DNA of 64,000 nt from Adineta ricciae (taxonomy: Eukaryota; Rotifera; Eurotatoria; Adinetida; Adinetidae). Under the pieces are notes generated by a model. The model was not told where the DNA came from and did not search any database. It saw nothing but the letters and a program-made list of their open reading frames with translations. Position 1 is the first letter of the stretch. The number at the start of each line of letters is the position of its first letter. Below are positions 12,683 through 23,750 of the stretch, piece after piece. The stretch spans positions 441,624-505,623 of the forward strand of contig CAJNOJ010000014.1 of the NCBI GenBank assembly GCA_905250025.1, in the 5' to 3' direction. A program made the position numbers and the translations under genes.

Positions 12683-13817
12683 ATGACGTCATCCATTTCA
12701 AACAATCGCTTTAAATTATTAGTTCTCGATCTCGATGTACAGCGAATTAGTATCGAAACTCTACGCAAATATTTTACTGCTTATGGGCCAGTTGAATGGG
12801 TTCAAATCTTTCCTGAATCGACTTCCGCGATGATATTTTTTGTTAGTTATATGATTGTCGATCATTTAATCCCTTGTGGAACATGTTTCATTGGTGAAAA
12901 TCGCGTTCGATTACGTCGATACCGACTCGATCAAAATAATTGGCATATTGACTCGCATACTTTATNTTTACTGCTTATGGGCCAGTTGAATGGGTTCAAA
13001 TCTTTCCTGAATCGACTTCCGCGATGATATTTTTTGTTAGTTATATGATTGTCGATCATTTAATCCCTTGTGGAACATGTTTCATTGGTGAAAATCGCGT
13101 TCGATTACGTCGATACCGACTCGATCAAAATAATTGGCATATTGACTCGCATACTTTATATATTAAATTAAATTCAAGTTTGACGTTGACAGAACAATCA
13201 TTACGTCAATGTTTTCGAGAGTATCACTCACAAATTACGAAGATCGAGGTTATTCACGACAACCAAGCATTGATTTCATTTTCAAATTACGATTGTGTGG
13301 ATCAAATTCTTCTTGTACCAATGAATTCATACCACATTGAACGGATTCCACTTGTTTTCGAACGAATGATGGAAAAAATCAGGAAAACGTCACGTTGGGA
13401 CCAAAAGCCAACTTGTCTATCAAATACACCAGTCTTAGCTGTTCGAGATCCTCTCGTTAATAAACTGGTCAGTCATATTGAATATTTAACAAAACAACTT
13501 AGAGGTAAAGAAACTATGCATTAAGTGTCATAGAGTGCATTGTTCGTTTCTTTCATTTAGAGCAGCCTGGTTGTATTCAGAACCAAATAAATAAACTCGA
13601 AGCGGAAGTGTTTGTTTTAAGAAACGAAAATGCGAGATTGAAATCGAAACAGATTTTCGCAACAAATGATACTATAGAGCAACGGGTTAAGACACTAGAG
13701 GATATTTCTAATCGATTAATCAATAATCATTATCACGAAAAGAATCGACGAGAACGAAGTTATAGTAAGGAGAAATCCTCGAAACGTCAACGAAAATACA
13801 GAGTTAGCGATGATTAA
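12683..13817 (+). CDS. RNA-binding protein with two divergent RRM-like domains and a C-terminal coiled coil
   Basis: After discounting the duplicated 193 bp around the N at 12966, the frame runs from ATG 12683 to TAA 13817 with one intron (about 13505-13560) and encodes about 293 residues. The first RRM-like fold starts at FKLLVLDLDVQRISIETLRK (RNP2-like strand, then helix) and has an FVSY/FIGENRVRLRRY strand. A second begins at LYIKLNSSLTLTEQSLRQCF and ends near RIPLVFERMM. The canonical RNP1 aromatic octamer is weak, so RNA binding is inferred. A leucine-rich heptad segment follows (LEAEVFVLRNENARLKSK), then a Lys/Arg/Ser-rich tail, typical of nuclear RNA-processing factors. I do not recognise a specific orthologue. 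As deposited, the reading frame is broken by the assembly join. Confidence 0.7.
12773..13159. repeat. 193-bp direct duplication across a single N (assembly join)
   Basis: Bases 12773-12965 are repeated at 12967-13159, separated by one N at 12966. The duplicate restarts the RRM exon in the middle; collapsing the two copies restores one continuous frame. This looks like two overlapping contigs joined without merging rather than a biological repeat. Confidence 0.9.
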
Positions 13818-14159
13818 TCAAGTAAAATTTATGTATATAGTTGAACATTTAAACTATTTATTTATTTTTGTCAATGTTTTTTACGTATGTATTTAATTGT
13901 AAAATGTGCTATTTCGTGTAATAAATTGTTTGTTTATTATGAATATTAAATAAAACCAGATTCACTTCGAGAATAAGATCGAATATGATAGATATTTTTT
14001 GACTAATATTGCAACGCTTGATTAGCAATGGTGATTCATAGTACGTTATGGTACATTTGCAATTAGTGACGTATATGGTATGACAGAAAACCTACGAGCA
14101 CAATGAATAACAACCTTTTCTTGATTAAAAACTACGCAAAACTACCTGAAAAATCGGGG

Positions 14160-14167
14160 TATAAAAG
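14160..14167 (+). promoter_or_regulatory. TATA box of the Gly/His-rich gene
   Basis: TATAAAAG lies about 120 bp before the ATG at 14285. Between them is a probable 5'-UTR intron, from the gtaagt at about 14211 to the ctag at 14267. This is one of the clearest core promoters in the window. Confidence 0.6.
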
Positions 14168-14284
14168 GAGCGAGGTTTTTAGTTGATAACCATTCATTTC
14201 AAATAACAAAAGTAAGTTTACATAGAAGAAAAACACTTTTTTCTATTACGAAATTCCTTTTACTAGTACACATTAAATTCTACA

Positions 14285-14497
14285 ATGGGTCACAGTAGTG
14301 ATAATCTCTTCCGTGGATACGGTGGATATAATGGAGGATTTGGCGGACACCATCATCATCATCATGGTTTCGGTGGATATCCAATGGGTGGATTCGGTGG
14401 ATATCCGATGGGTGGAGGTTTCGGCGGCTACCCAATGGGTGGTGGATACCCGATGGGAGGATACGGTGGTGGATATGGATATGGCTATGGATGGTAA
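14285..14497 (+). CDS. Gly/Tyr/His/Met-rich repeat mini-protein
   Basis: A 70-residue frame with a strong TATA box upstream and AATAAA-type signals just after the stop. Composition is extreme: after MGHSSDNLFRGYGGYNGGFGG comes a run of six histidines, then a Gly-Tyr-Pro-Met-Gly-Gly unit repeated about five times, ending in Gly-Tyr repeats and Trp. There is no signal peptide or hydrophobic helix. Such sequences are typical of intrinsically disordered, phase-separating or metal-binding small proteins; His and Met clusters could bind Cu, Ni or Zn. The repeat is read equally openly in other frames because of the GGN codons, but the ATG context, promoter and stop favour this frame. Function unknown. 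Confidence 0.6.
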   Translation: MGHSSDNLFRGYGGYNGGFGGHHHHHHGFGGYPMGGFGGYPMGGGFGGYPMGGGYPMGGYGGGYGYGYGW

Positions 14498-14822
14498 TAA
14501 AAACAGCCATATGTGAATGTTGTATAATTTATTTTTATAAATAAATTCACTATGACTGTTAAGGCAGTACATTAAAAATTTCCACTAAAGGAATATCAGC
14601 CAATAATTGGAAATTCATGTTTTAAAACTAGAATGGCCGGAGCTTCGAAGAAGTCCGGAAATAATTTGAAATTGAAGTCTGATTTTGATTTTACTGGTTT
14701 TTAAATATTTTCTCAGAACTTCGAAATTTCTTTTAAATCTAAGTATCTTCGTAATGTTATCACAATAATTCAATACTATGTCATCTGACTTCTTTAGATT
14801 TTCTGTAGATTGTTAGTGGTTT

Positions 14823-15413
14823 TTGAAATGCAGTACGGCTCAATCGACTGCAAGTTTTTCTGAGTATACTCTTTACATCTCTTTTCATCATGTACGGGTG
14901 GAAACAATAGTTTATAGAATGATGAAGAATAACATAAGATATAACTATACGATATCTTGGTCGATATGTCCTTACATACTTTGCTATAGGAGAAAATTTA
15001 GTGAGATGCTTACAATTCGATATGAAAAACCTGTGTCGAGGTTTTTATTATACCTCATCGAAGTCTGCCAACACCAAAAGAGAGACTTTAAACGTCTTGC
15101 ATATGTTTCTTTGTCTGGTAGTACGATCAGACTAACTCTAAAAACCACAGTCTCTGAGATCGTACATAAAATGATTTTAGACAATACTCGAATAAAATTC
15201 TCGATGCACACTGATAATAACATCTCACAAATCAGCAAAATCCGTGAAGAGTCATATCGTACGCTTTACGCTTCATTTTTTAAAACGAGCGTTTGCTTAG
15301 GAGAAGATTACTTCGTCCGTCGGTTCACAAAGATGTCAAAAGATGAACAGAAGAAAGTTGCTATGACATCTTCAAGAAATGGTTGCTTTTGCAGTTCTGT
15401 ACATTTCATTTAG
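14823..15413 (+). CDS. Unexplained long open frame, possibly a gene remnant
   Basis: An open frame of almost 200 codons in AT-rich DNA, long for chance here. The first codon is not ATG; the first methionine pair is near 14920. The product has a basic middle and a Lys/Arg/Ser-rich C-terminal third (FVRRFTKMSKDEQKKVAMTS). I recognise no domain. It may be an exon of an unrecognised gene, a decayed insertion, or chance. No splice-consistent partner exon was found nearby. Confidence 0.22.
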   Translation: MKCSTAQSTASFSEYTLYISFHHVRVETIVYRMMKNNIRYNYTISWSICPYILCYRRKFSEMLTIRYEKPVSRFLLYLIEVCQHQKRDFKRLAYVSLSGSTIRLTLKTTVSEIVHKMILDNTRIKFSMHTDNNISQISKIREESYRTLYASFFKTSVCLGEDYFVRRFTKMSKDEQKKVAMTSSRNGCFCSSVHFI

Positions 15414-17892
15414 CCCAGAATAGCAGCTGCAACACGCGCAGAGCCCAAGGAAAATCCGAATGGAGAAATAATTTCCTTTTACAAAGAAGCCAGTATGATA
15501 CTTTTGATAGACTAGTAATTTCTTATGCCTTTTTATTTGACTAATTGATCTCGTCAAAGTGTAAATCAATATACATATGAAGGACACGATCAGGAAGATG
15601 TTACTAGAAAACGACTACAATTTCTCCTAAGTACGATTCGCTCTAAGCATAAAATGTACATTGGGTTGAAAAGATAGAGTTTGTTTATACCGCATACAGA
15701 TATATACTGCTGAATGTTCGAACTGTTTCTTTTGAATCCAATTGCTATAGCCAACATTAGTTAACTTTCATATTGAATTACATGAGGATTTTGTTTATGA
15801 ATGTTGTTCTTTTTCAGTTCCAAAGAACCTTGTCAATACAACAGTGCTAGTCTTTTCATCTTGTCTTGCGTTTTCCTCTTCTTCTAGTCACCTAACAGTT
15901 GGCCATCGACATACAGTAGACGGCGAAGCGCTGAGCTTGAACCATTGCTCAACCTGCATAAGTCTAACAAATCGGATTTAAAACGAGTATTTTTTGTATG
16001 CAGACCATCGTTATATTGCTCACATGCAAAAGTGATCTTTCGAACTGTCAAGAGAAGTTTCGTTGATATGATAATAAAATGAATTCGAATAACATAGAAA
16101 ATTGTCTCCTTTATCTTCGCGTAATAAATAAGCAAGTTATTACGCGATATCAACCATTAATTCCAACCAATTTCTGACGATTCTATTTAAACTGATTCTA
16201 GATAATTCAAAACGTTTCATGATTTCAAGCCATCTGATGAAATTCGTGGCGAAATCGAAATATATAGCATGACAACTTCAGCTATATTCAGTGTCACCGT
16301 CAAGATAAGAGATATTGCTTTTGTCCTAGTTTGATCAATAATTGATGGTTGATGTCTGAAACGGCTATTAATAATTAACACGTCTGGTGTAAAGTTTAAT
16401 TCACTATTGATTTTCTCTTACAATTATAAATGCACATAAATATTTAATTAATATACATCACCCCCATAAAGTCTATCGATACACAGGTTCGTGATCAGAT
16501 TAGAGTACAGTTGTATTTCCCATTTTATTTGAACCTGATGTAATATAATCCATTGCGTCTTTCACTTTCATGTGTAATAATACGAATTATGAAACATGTA
16601 GGAAAAAAGAAAGAAGCGGATTAGAGTCATTTCAATTTGTATTGACAAACTTCAGTAATGACAAATGACTTTTTGACTATTTATTAGTTCATCTATCAGA
16701 ACTAATCTAAAGAAATGAACAATTGATGACTGTAGACATGCAATTAATTTTGATCAAATACGTCTTTTGCATGTTGTTGATCATTTTCTAAGAAAAACAG
16801 AGCGAACATTTTTCTTGTGCCAGTGAAAATCGAGAAGAAGATTTTCCAGGGTACAAATAATAATAAGATTCGTCTCCCAGTCTTGATAGAATTTAAGTAT
16901 ATATCGTTGACTATCGTTCAGAATGTCTTCCTTAGTCTCGATCGTTCGATTGATTTAGTATTTACAAAATAAGGTGCTCATTGCTCGGGTCTTGAAACGA
17001 TCTGTCTCTCGCCTCGTTCGTTCCCGGTTAATCAAATTTGTCTTTTTTTTCGGCAGTCTAGTGATCGATCGTGCTGTATGGTTGGCTCTTATTCCACAGA
17101 ACACATGCAACACGATTATCGCATTAACACACAGACAAGGCTTACATCTCGCGGGAATACACTGTTTCACTCTCTTTCTTATACTTCTGCTCACACAATC
17201 GTCGTCATTGTCGTAATACTGTTATTCGCCGTCAATCTGTGAGCACATGCGTGCGTGCATATACTATTTTCTTTCCATTTAACTATTATAACATATTGGA
17301 AGCAATTGGAATAGCAATGAAACACCTGACTAACTGTCTGGTAAGTCTATCAAATAGAAATTAGCTTCGGTCAAACTTCAAACGAACGATCACACACGTA
17401 CGACGTAGGATAAATATTGCTCCTTTCCGTCTTTCTTTGTCCAGTCGACCTGAAGGAAAAAAGAATATAACGTAGATTTGTGTATGTCTGAAATATGCAA
17501 ATTAAATTAAAGAGCGACGAAGAAATATATGGACAAACACATATAGTTCAACTTTCACTTCTTGAATGGTATCGTCGTGTTATGTTTGACAGCTCGAGGG
17601 GGTAGAAATAGTTGGGCGTAAACGAAGAGTGATCTTGATTGGAATGTAACTGTGAGACTTTTCAATTTTTTATTCGAGTACATGGCAGTGGAAAGCAACA
17701 TCACGAGAATTTCTTTTCTTCCTCTCCTCCCTTTCAATGCTACTTAATTGATGTCGAAAAAATTGCCAATGCAAATCATTAGTATTAGATTCGCTAATTG
17801 AGCGAAACCAGTCACTCGTCGCTGTTCACTGAATTAGTTCGTTGTTTCATTCCATATAATATAATCATTATTCCTGCTGTTTCTATCCTATT

Positions 17893-17895
17893 NNN
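17893..17895. other. Assembly gap (NNN)
   Basis: Three ambiguous bases. Unlike the single-N joins elsewhere, I see no obvious duplicated sequence flanking it. Confidence 0.9.
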
Positions 17896-18103
17896 CAAAT
17901 TACAGGCTCATGTCGGACAGACGTAGAAAGATAGTAGTCAAAGATATGCAATTATCCATTTCCAGTCGAACTAAGTCGACCTTCACACACACGTATGCAA
18001 GCAACCATCAGTGAATCGTAGGAGTGCTGACATATACAATGAGAGATGATGGATGTGTTTGAGGGACGAACCACTTTCGCCAACACTCTTTATCTCTCTA
18101 TCG

Positions 18104-18126
18104 ATATATCTATATATATATATATC
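18104..18126. repeat. TA microsatellite
   Basis: A run of alternating T and A with small interruptions, upstream of the SUEL/CUB receptor. Simple sequence. Confidence 0.8.
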
Positions 18127-18495
18127 TAGTTCTATAACAATAGTATTGTATTTTATTGAAGGTAAGTAAACATAAACCAGAGATTATATTTAGTTGTGTT
18201 ATATATAGAGAAAAAAAGAAATAGAATCCTCATCGCTATCATCATTTTTCCTCTAGATTGCATAATAATGTTTTTCTTTATTATCATTCCAACATAACAG
18301 TTGCCAGAAGAGAATAATTGAAGCCAAATGAATTGATCTTCCTCTTTTTTTTATTATGTTTGAATCTATTGCTCGAGATGAATGAAGTAATACCATTACT
18401 AATATGAAAAGAAAGAATATTGCTCGTTTTTTTCTCTCTACACCATATTCCACAGGAAAGATCAGGTTGTTTTTTTTCTATTTTAGATTAGTAAA

Positions 18496-20259
18496 ATGAG
18501 GAAACGTCTATTTTTCTTGAATCTTATTTTATTTATCTCAAAATGGCAAATCAAGCAATTATCAGCCGAAACTGTCAGTGGTTGTACAATAAATAATAAT
18601 AATCGTCGAAATAACAACGATAAAACATCCGTAACATTAACTTGTCCAAATAATGGCTATATTCTCGTTCGAAATCTCACATTTGGTGTACATAAAACTT
18701 CTTCATTGGCACCAGCAACATCTTCTTTCTGCACATATCAACCAGGAGATTGTACGACACGAACAACTTACATAGGCATGGAATGTAACGGATTAACAAC
18801 ATGCGACCTCGATTTGAATCCGCAATACTTGCATATTTGTAAGTTTTGAGAGAATTGGAACTTTTCCATTATTTACAAAACGATCTGTCTGTTAATAGGT
18901 AGTCAATACAGTGATTACATGGTTCTTGATTATATATGTTTACAGGGATCGAGTTTATCTGTTTGTGATAATCGTTTAATCTCAACATCATTACATAAGG
19001 ATCATCGATTATTCCTTCGAAGTCCGAATTATCCGCATGAATATGAGAATTCTCTCAATTGTTCGTGTCAGATTCAAACAAAAAAGTCGCAAGTCAAATT
19101 TCTCGATTTTTATCTCGAAGAACGTGACGAAACGAACATATGTTCACGCGATTATCTACAGATTGATAACCGATCGTATTGTGGTTCAACAGATGAAGAC
19201 AACAATCCAATTAAATCCACCATTGATCTGAATTCATCCTTTCAATTGACGTTTAAGACAAATGACGTCATTACGCGGAAAGGATTTTGGTTGATGATTA
19301 GTAGTGAACAACCGTTACAGGTTTCTTGCAATAATCTTATTGAGTCAACTTCAACGTTACCAACAACAACAACAACAACAACAACATTAACGACGACTAA
19401 AAGCACAATTACTATTCTCCAATATTTAACGTCAACATCACTCATCCCTCCAACTGAAATATCTATTTTACACCTTAATAACGATAATAATCCGAACGAG
19501 AAACGTCGTTACACACTTTCATATATTCTGATCTTAACTATTATTTTCGTTGTTGTTCTTCTTTTATTAAATCTTCTTTTAATTATTCTCTGTTGGAGAC
19601 AACGACGTCCAAAACCTACCATGGATTCCAAAGCAAACGATACGAATCGTCCATTCTTTTGTTCCATACGCTCTTCAGGATCTTCTTCTTCGTCAGTGAC
19701 ATACGGTGAAACACCAGTCCTAACTTCACTGGATGCACAAAAACAACAAACACTATCGTCAAGATATATCTTCCAGCCAAATCATCAACATCTGGATACA
19801 ACGCCATCAACATCGACAACGACCGCAACAGGTCCATATGAAGATCTAAATGATTCTTCGACAACATTACAACGACAACTGGTGAAATGCAAAACATCTG
19901 ATAATCATTCATTATACATGCAACATCGCCCGATGTTTTCATCACCAAATACTGCTTATAATAGAATGATACACTTTCCACCTGCACCCATTCGTTGTCA
20001 ATTTAGTACACCAGTCCAAACATTCTATCCACCACAACCATTTCTTGATACGCAACATATTTATGAAACTATACAAGATGGACATTGTCCATATCAGCGT
20101 CTAGCAACAACACTGCGTCGCCCGCTGCTGCAGCAGCAGCAACAACAACAGCAGCAGCCATGTACATGTACTTACGATCACAATGGACAGCAATATTCGA
20201 TTAGGACTTGTCATGCAGAAAATCTAGATATTGAATCGACTCCTGAAACTCTAGTCTGA
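18496..20259 (+). CDS. SUEL-lectin + CUB single-pass receptor-like protein
   Basis: Two exons (18496-18838 and 18899-20259; phase-preserving intron) encode about 567 residues. Residues 1-24 form a signal peptide. Residues ~28-135 resemble a SUEL (sea-urchin egg lectin type) galactose-binding domain: TLTCPNNGYILVRNLTFGV, a Cys-rich middle, CNGLTTCDLDLN, and a closing YMVLDYIC. Residues ~137-251 form a CUB domain (FLRSPNYPHEYENSLNCSC, later YCGS and FKTNDVITRKGFWL). A Thr-rich, probably O-glycosylated stalk with an eight-Thr run precedes a strong transmembrane helix at about 319-347. The ~220-residue cytoplasmic tail is Ser/Thr/Pro-rich, carries tyrosine motifs (YEDL, YETI) that could be phosphorylated, and has a nine-Gln tract. 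The architecture recalls animal SUEL-domain receptors such as EVA-1, but CUB replaces the second lectin domain. Ligand and signalling role are inferred. Confidence 0.8.
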
Positions 20260-20936
20260 TAAGAAGTAGAAATCTGAAGCGAGTTCATTTATCTTGCCAT
20301 GTTTTAATATTTTTCTGTTATTGTCTTTACTCGTGTGGTGAAATGAAAAGATAACACAACATTTTCTATCTAAACAAATACTTTGCACAGTACAATTATA
20401 TGAGACGCTCAGAAGGAATGATCAATATCTACACTCATTACGATCGACTCAATAGTATTGTAATACAAGACATTTGTTTGATCATTATTCATCAAATTTC
20501 TAGTCTATCAATTCACACGGATTCTTTGTACATGAAAACGATGTAAACAATGTCTGTATTTTACATTATGTCTTTCATCAATGAACACTGAATTATATTG
20601 AAGTTGTCTACAGTAAAAATATGACTCGACTAAGAAAGCGATATCATTGAAAGAGAAGATTTAAAATCCGAATGCACCGAGAGTTCAAATAAACAGAATT
20701 TAGACGTATTTGTATTTGTCGTAGATGAATTTCATATCTATCGTTTCGCCCTCAATCGTTCCATGATGCGACAATCAGCTTTTATTCGAAATATCTTTAT
20801 ATTTATACACTTCTCTTTTTGTAAACAAACAAAAATAAACAGAGATTTGAACAATAGATTTTTAAATGAAAAAAAAACAAAGTAATAATAATAATAATAA
20901 TCATCATCATCGTCATAACAAATCTTCGAGTTAAAT
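20260..20936. other. Intergenic between convergent genes
   Basis: Contains the 3' UTRs of the SUEL/CUB gene (+) and GATAD1 (-), with a short AAT/TAA repeat near 20883-20903. No exon recognised. Confidence 0.5.
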
Positions 20937-22081
20937 TCAAGCAAAACGCCGTCGTTTAGCTGATGGTGTTGGTGTTGATGTACAATCATTTTCGGTATTA
21001 TTATTATTATCGCAGATTTGACTCCAAACATATTTAAACGATCGTTTATTATCTGTTGTCATTGACTGTGGATATGTTTTGACTTGAAAGTAATCTGATG
21101 GAGCATGACACACGAACGAAAGTGAATTCAATGAACGTGGATATTCTTCGTTGGGTCCTGAAATATACAGACGAAACGCGTTGCGAAAACACAGTGAGAC
21201 TGAAAGCAAACAACATACCGATTGAATAAGCATTAGGATCAAATTGAAAATTGTTTGTAGACGATTTTATCGATGTTGGTAATAACCATGTTAAAAAAGC
21301 ATAAGCATTGACATGTTCATCTTGAAACAATGCACGAATTTGTGCATAGAAACATGAAAGATTCGAATCGATCAAATATACAATGTCGCCAATTTCGAAT
21401 CGCCGTCCCTACAACAACAAATTTACGTCTTCTTAAACAAAGATTAATTTTGGCAAATACTTTTGAGTATAAAACATCAAACAATTTAAATGTTGTTGAT
21501 TGAGATGAGCATTTCTCTGGCTGCAAACGAAACAGACAGTGAGTTTTAAGAGAATGTCTCAAGAAGTTTCTTGATACCTTTTTCGTTTTAAATGCGAGTG
21601 TTTTTCTGTTGGAACGAAAAGATGGTTGCTGTCTCGTGGAGATTTTCATCGATACTTGAGATTTGACTGGTTCAATAGCTTTGGATCGTTTTACTTTTGT
21701 TATTGTCGATGATGAAGATGACGATGACGAAGAAACGACCTGTTCATCTTTGATGAGTTGCGTCGAAAAATGAAAGCGATTTTCAAACGTTGATAGATCT
21801 TCCGTATTTGTATCGATACGTTTTAATTTACAATATTGATTAGAAGTTTTCAAATCGTGTAAAAAACAGTTATTACACAGCAGTAGATTACGAGCTGGAA
21901 CACGCCAATAAACGGATGTCATTGTATCACATGAACGACAGCGTGGATTACGTGGGTCAATTCTAGAAGAAAAGCAGATTTTGCCTAAAAGAGAATTCCG
22001 ACAAGATAACAGATACGTACGTTGATTGTTGATTAAAACGAGACATTCTGGTTCGGAGAGAGTTTGGTCTCGTTTGTTCAC
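20937..22081 (-). CDS. GATAD1: GATA zinc-finger domain protein 1 homologue
   Basis: GATAD1 reads histone H3K4me3-containing chromatin complexes in animals. Minus-strand exons give an N-terminal GATA-type finger (CRSCDTMTSVYWR, then LLCNNC), a Ser/Lys-rich linker with a nine-Ser run, and the GATAD1 C-terminal domain: FEIGDIVYLIDSN, then CFYAQIRALFQDEHVNAYAF, LTWLLPT, FDPNAYSIGPNEEYPRSL, and SFVCHAPSDYF. The end is a basic AKRRRFA. Four short introns are supported by frame and family alignment. The 5' end is unsettled: the first conserved exon opens at TGAACAAACG right after a tttccag acceptor, with no ATG in frame. The start codon may be split by an intron (A|TG) or lie in an unseen upstream exon before 22384. 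Confidence 0.82.
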
Positions 22082-22384
22082 TGGAAAGCAATTTCCTTAA
22101 GTTGTTATGCGAATGGAAATACGAGGGGACGACTGTCTTGTCTTTTATTCTTCAGCAGAATAACATCAACTCCAATCACATTCAAACTTCGACTCGGGAC
22201 GGATAGAGGGCGTTGCTTGCTTGCAAAAAAAATCGATATTCACAAGTCTTATAATCTAATAACCAAACAATTGTTCTTTCTGACACTCGTACATGTCTCG
22301 AGTTGCAACGATTGAATTTTTTACTATTTAATTATTTGATTAGATTACATAGACAGAGTTAGTTTATCGTCAGATGACAAGATC
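22082..22384. other. Spacer between two minus-strand genes
   Basis: About 300 bp between TSNAXIP1-like (ending 22385) and GATAD1. It must hold the GATAD1 promoter and perhaps its missing first exon; no convincing ATG exon is visible. Confidence 0.45.
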
Positions 22385-23588
22385 TTATTTGGATTCATTT
22401 GGAAGCAATTGCTTTTGATGATGCACTTCTTCGCTAATCTAAATATATAAACAAGAATTATTCATAAAAGCAATCGCATAGATTTGACAAACTTTTCCTG
22501 TAAGTACACTCCAGAAAAGATCGATGTCGGGCGATGATCTGAATCGTCGACAGCTTGCTACTAAATTATAACCCCATTCCAATTGTAAAGTTTCATCATC
22601 GGGAAAACGTCGTTTGAAGTAAATATGTACAAAATCAGCCAGAACTGATTTTGGTGCTTCTTTAGTTGCTCGTTGCCCGTCGTAGTCGATTTTCTGAAGA
22701 TTCTTGAATAGGCTTGCGACAATTAACCGAGACTCCGAAACATACTTCTTTCCAGATATTTTCGATCAAAAGTGAAACATCTCTTTGCATAAAATGTCGA
22801 TTGCGAATATTTGCTGTTGTTTGAAGAAACGTTGGGACTGTCGAATCGACACCCAAACCGATAAAGTGAACAAGATTATTATACTAAAAGCTCATGAAGA
22901 AAGAAGGAGAGATATTGGTTAATAAAGAGGAAAAGTGAAGAAATATTTGTATACAATATCATTGCCACCAATGATCTCATTCAGAAGAATATCAACACGT
23001 TCGTTACTTGTTTTACCGATCGATAATTCATCCCAACGTTCAATAACGGATGCACATCGTTCCCATTTCGGTCTAAAACTTTTATTAGAATCAATAGTTT
23101 GACTTGAATTCAGAATACCTTGGTGTTAATGTTGCACGATAATTTTCACACAATGTAAAATATTTATCTCGATCTTGAATGAGATGTTGAAGTGCATTTT
23201 TCAGTGTACTAGAACTTCGAAAATGATATTCCCAGTATTTCAATCGAAATACAAACTTGTATTCAACTTTCGCATTACGAAAGTGTTGTTTCAATTGTTC
23301 CGATGATTTGATAAGTTCATCATAAGTTTGCTGAAGCGTCGTATAGTCACTTTTCGGTACATATTCTTTATTATCTTCTTTTAGCTTTGCTATACGACGT
23401 TCAGCTTCTGCACAGTCAAGTCGACATCGTCTAAAATTCATTCGTCCCTGCGTCTTAATCAAAACATTCACTAAAAACCTTATAGCAACACGAAGTAATA
23501 CAGGATCGTTGAGAGACGTATTCAATATCGTATCGATATACTGTGATGTTCTACCGATAAAACTCGCTTTGAAATCATCGACATTCAT
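22385..23588 (-). CDS. TSNAXIP1: Short homologue of translin-associated factor X-interacting protein 1
   Basis: TSNAXIP1 is a coiled-coil, testis/cilium-associated protein in mammals. Spliced minus-strand exons align with its middle: a coiled coil (RRIAKLKEDNKEYVPKSDY, then QHLIQDRDKYF), TPRPKWERCASVIERWDEL, ERVDILLNEIIGGNDI, the HFIGLGVDSTVPTFLQTT block, and RDVSLLIENIWKE. It continues through VLADFVHIYFKRRFPDDETL and DLFWSVLTGKISEEVHHQKQ to a stop at 22385. Five or six short introns are inferred. It ends where the vertebrate protein continues into its EF-hand-like C-terminal region, so this homologue is C-terminally short, roughly 280-300 residues. ATG 23588 is the first in frame; the N-terminal portion is less certain. 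Confidence 0.75.
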
Positions 23589-23750
23589 CTGTGATTGTTT
23601 GTTTGTTTGAAATAACAGCTGATTTCACAATTAATTATCTAACACTGTTCGAATTTTATTCTCGTAAATGAGCTTGTTTAAATACACGTATAAAAATCAC
23701 CACTAGTACTGCGAGATTAAAAAATATTAAACAAAATCTGATCGGTGTCA

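Larger units (their letters stand above)
14498..18495. other. Four-kb gene-poor stretch
   Basis: Mostly AT-rich DNA without recognisable exons, apart from one unexplained open frame (14823-15413, listed separately) and a TA microsatellite near 18104-18126. A three-base N gap is at 17893-17895. The last part probably holds the promoter and non-coding 5' exons of the SUEL/CUB receptor; a gtaagt donor at about 18161 could belong to such an exon. Short frames around 16970-17215 have no family resemblance. Confidence 0.45.

Noticed and set aside
12683-13027. A separate short RRM gene ending before 13030
   Set aside because: It is an artefact of the duplicated 193 bp; collapsing the repeat joins it to the following frame.
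14273-14572. Minus-strand Ser/Thr/His-rich frame over the Gly-rich gene
   Set aside because: It is the antisense reading of the GGN repeat. Promoter and stop placement favour the plus frame.
16955-17216. Overlapping open frames on both strands
   Set aside because: They overlap each other in opposite orientation, are short, and resemble no protein. Likely chance.
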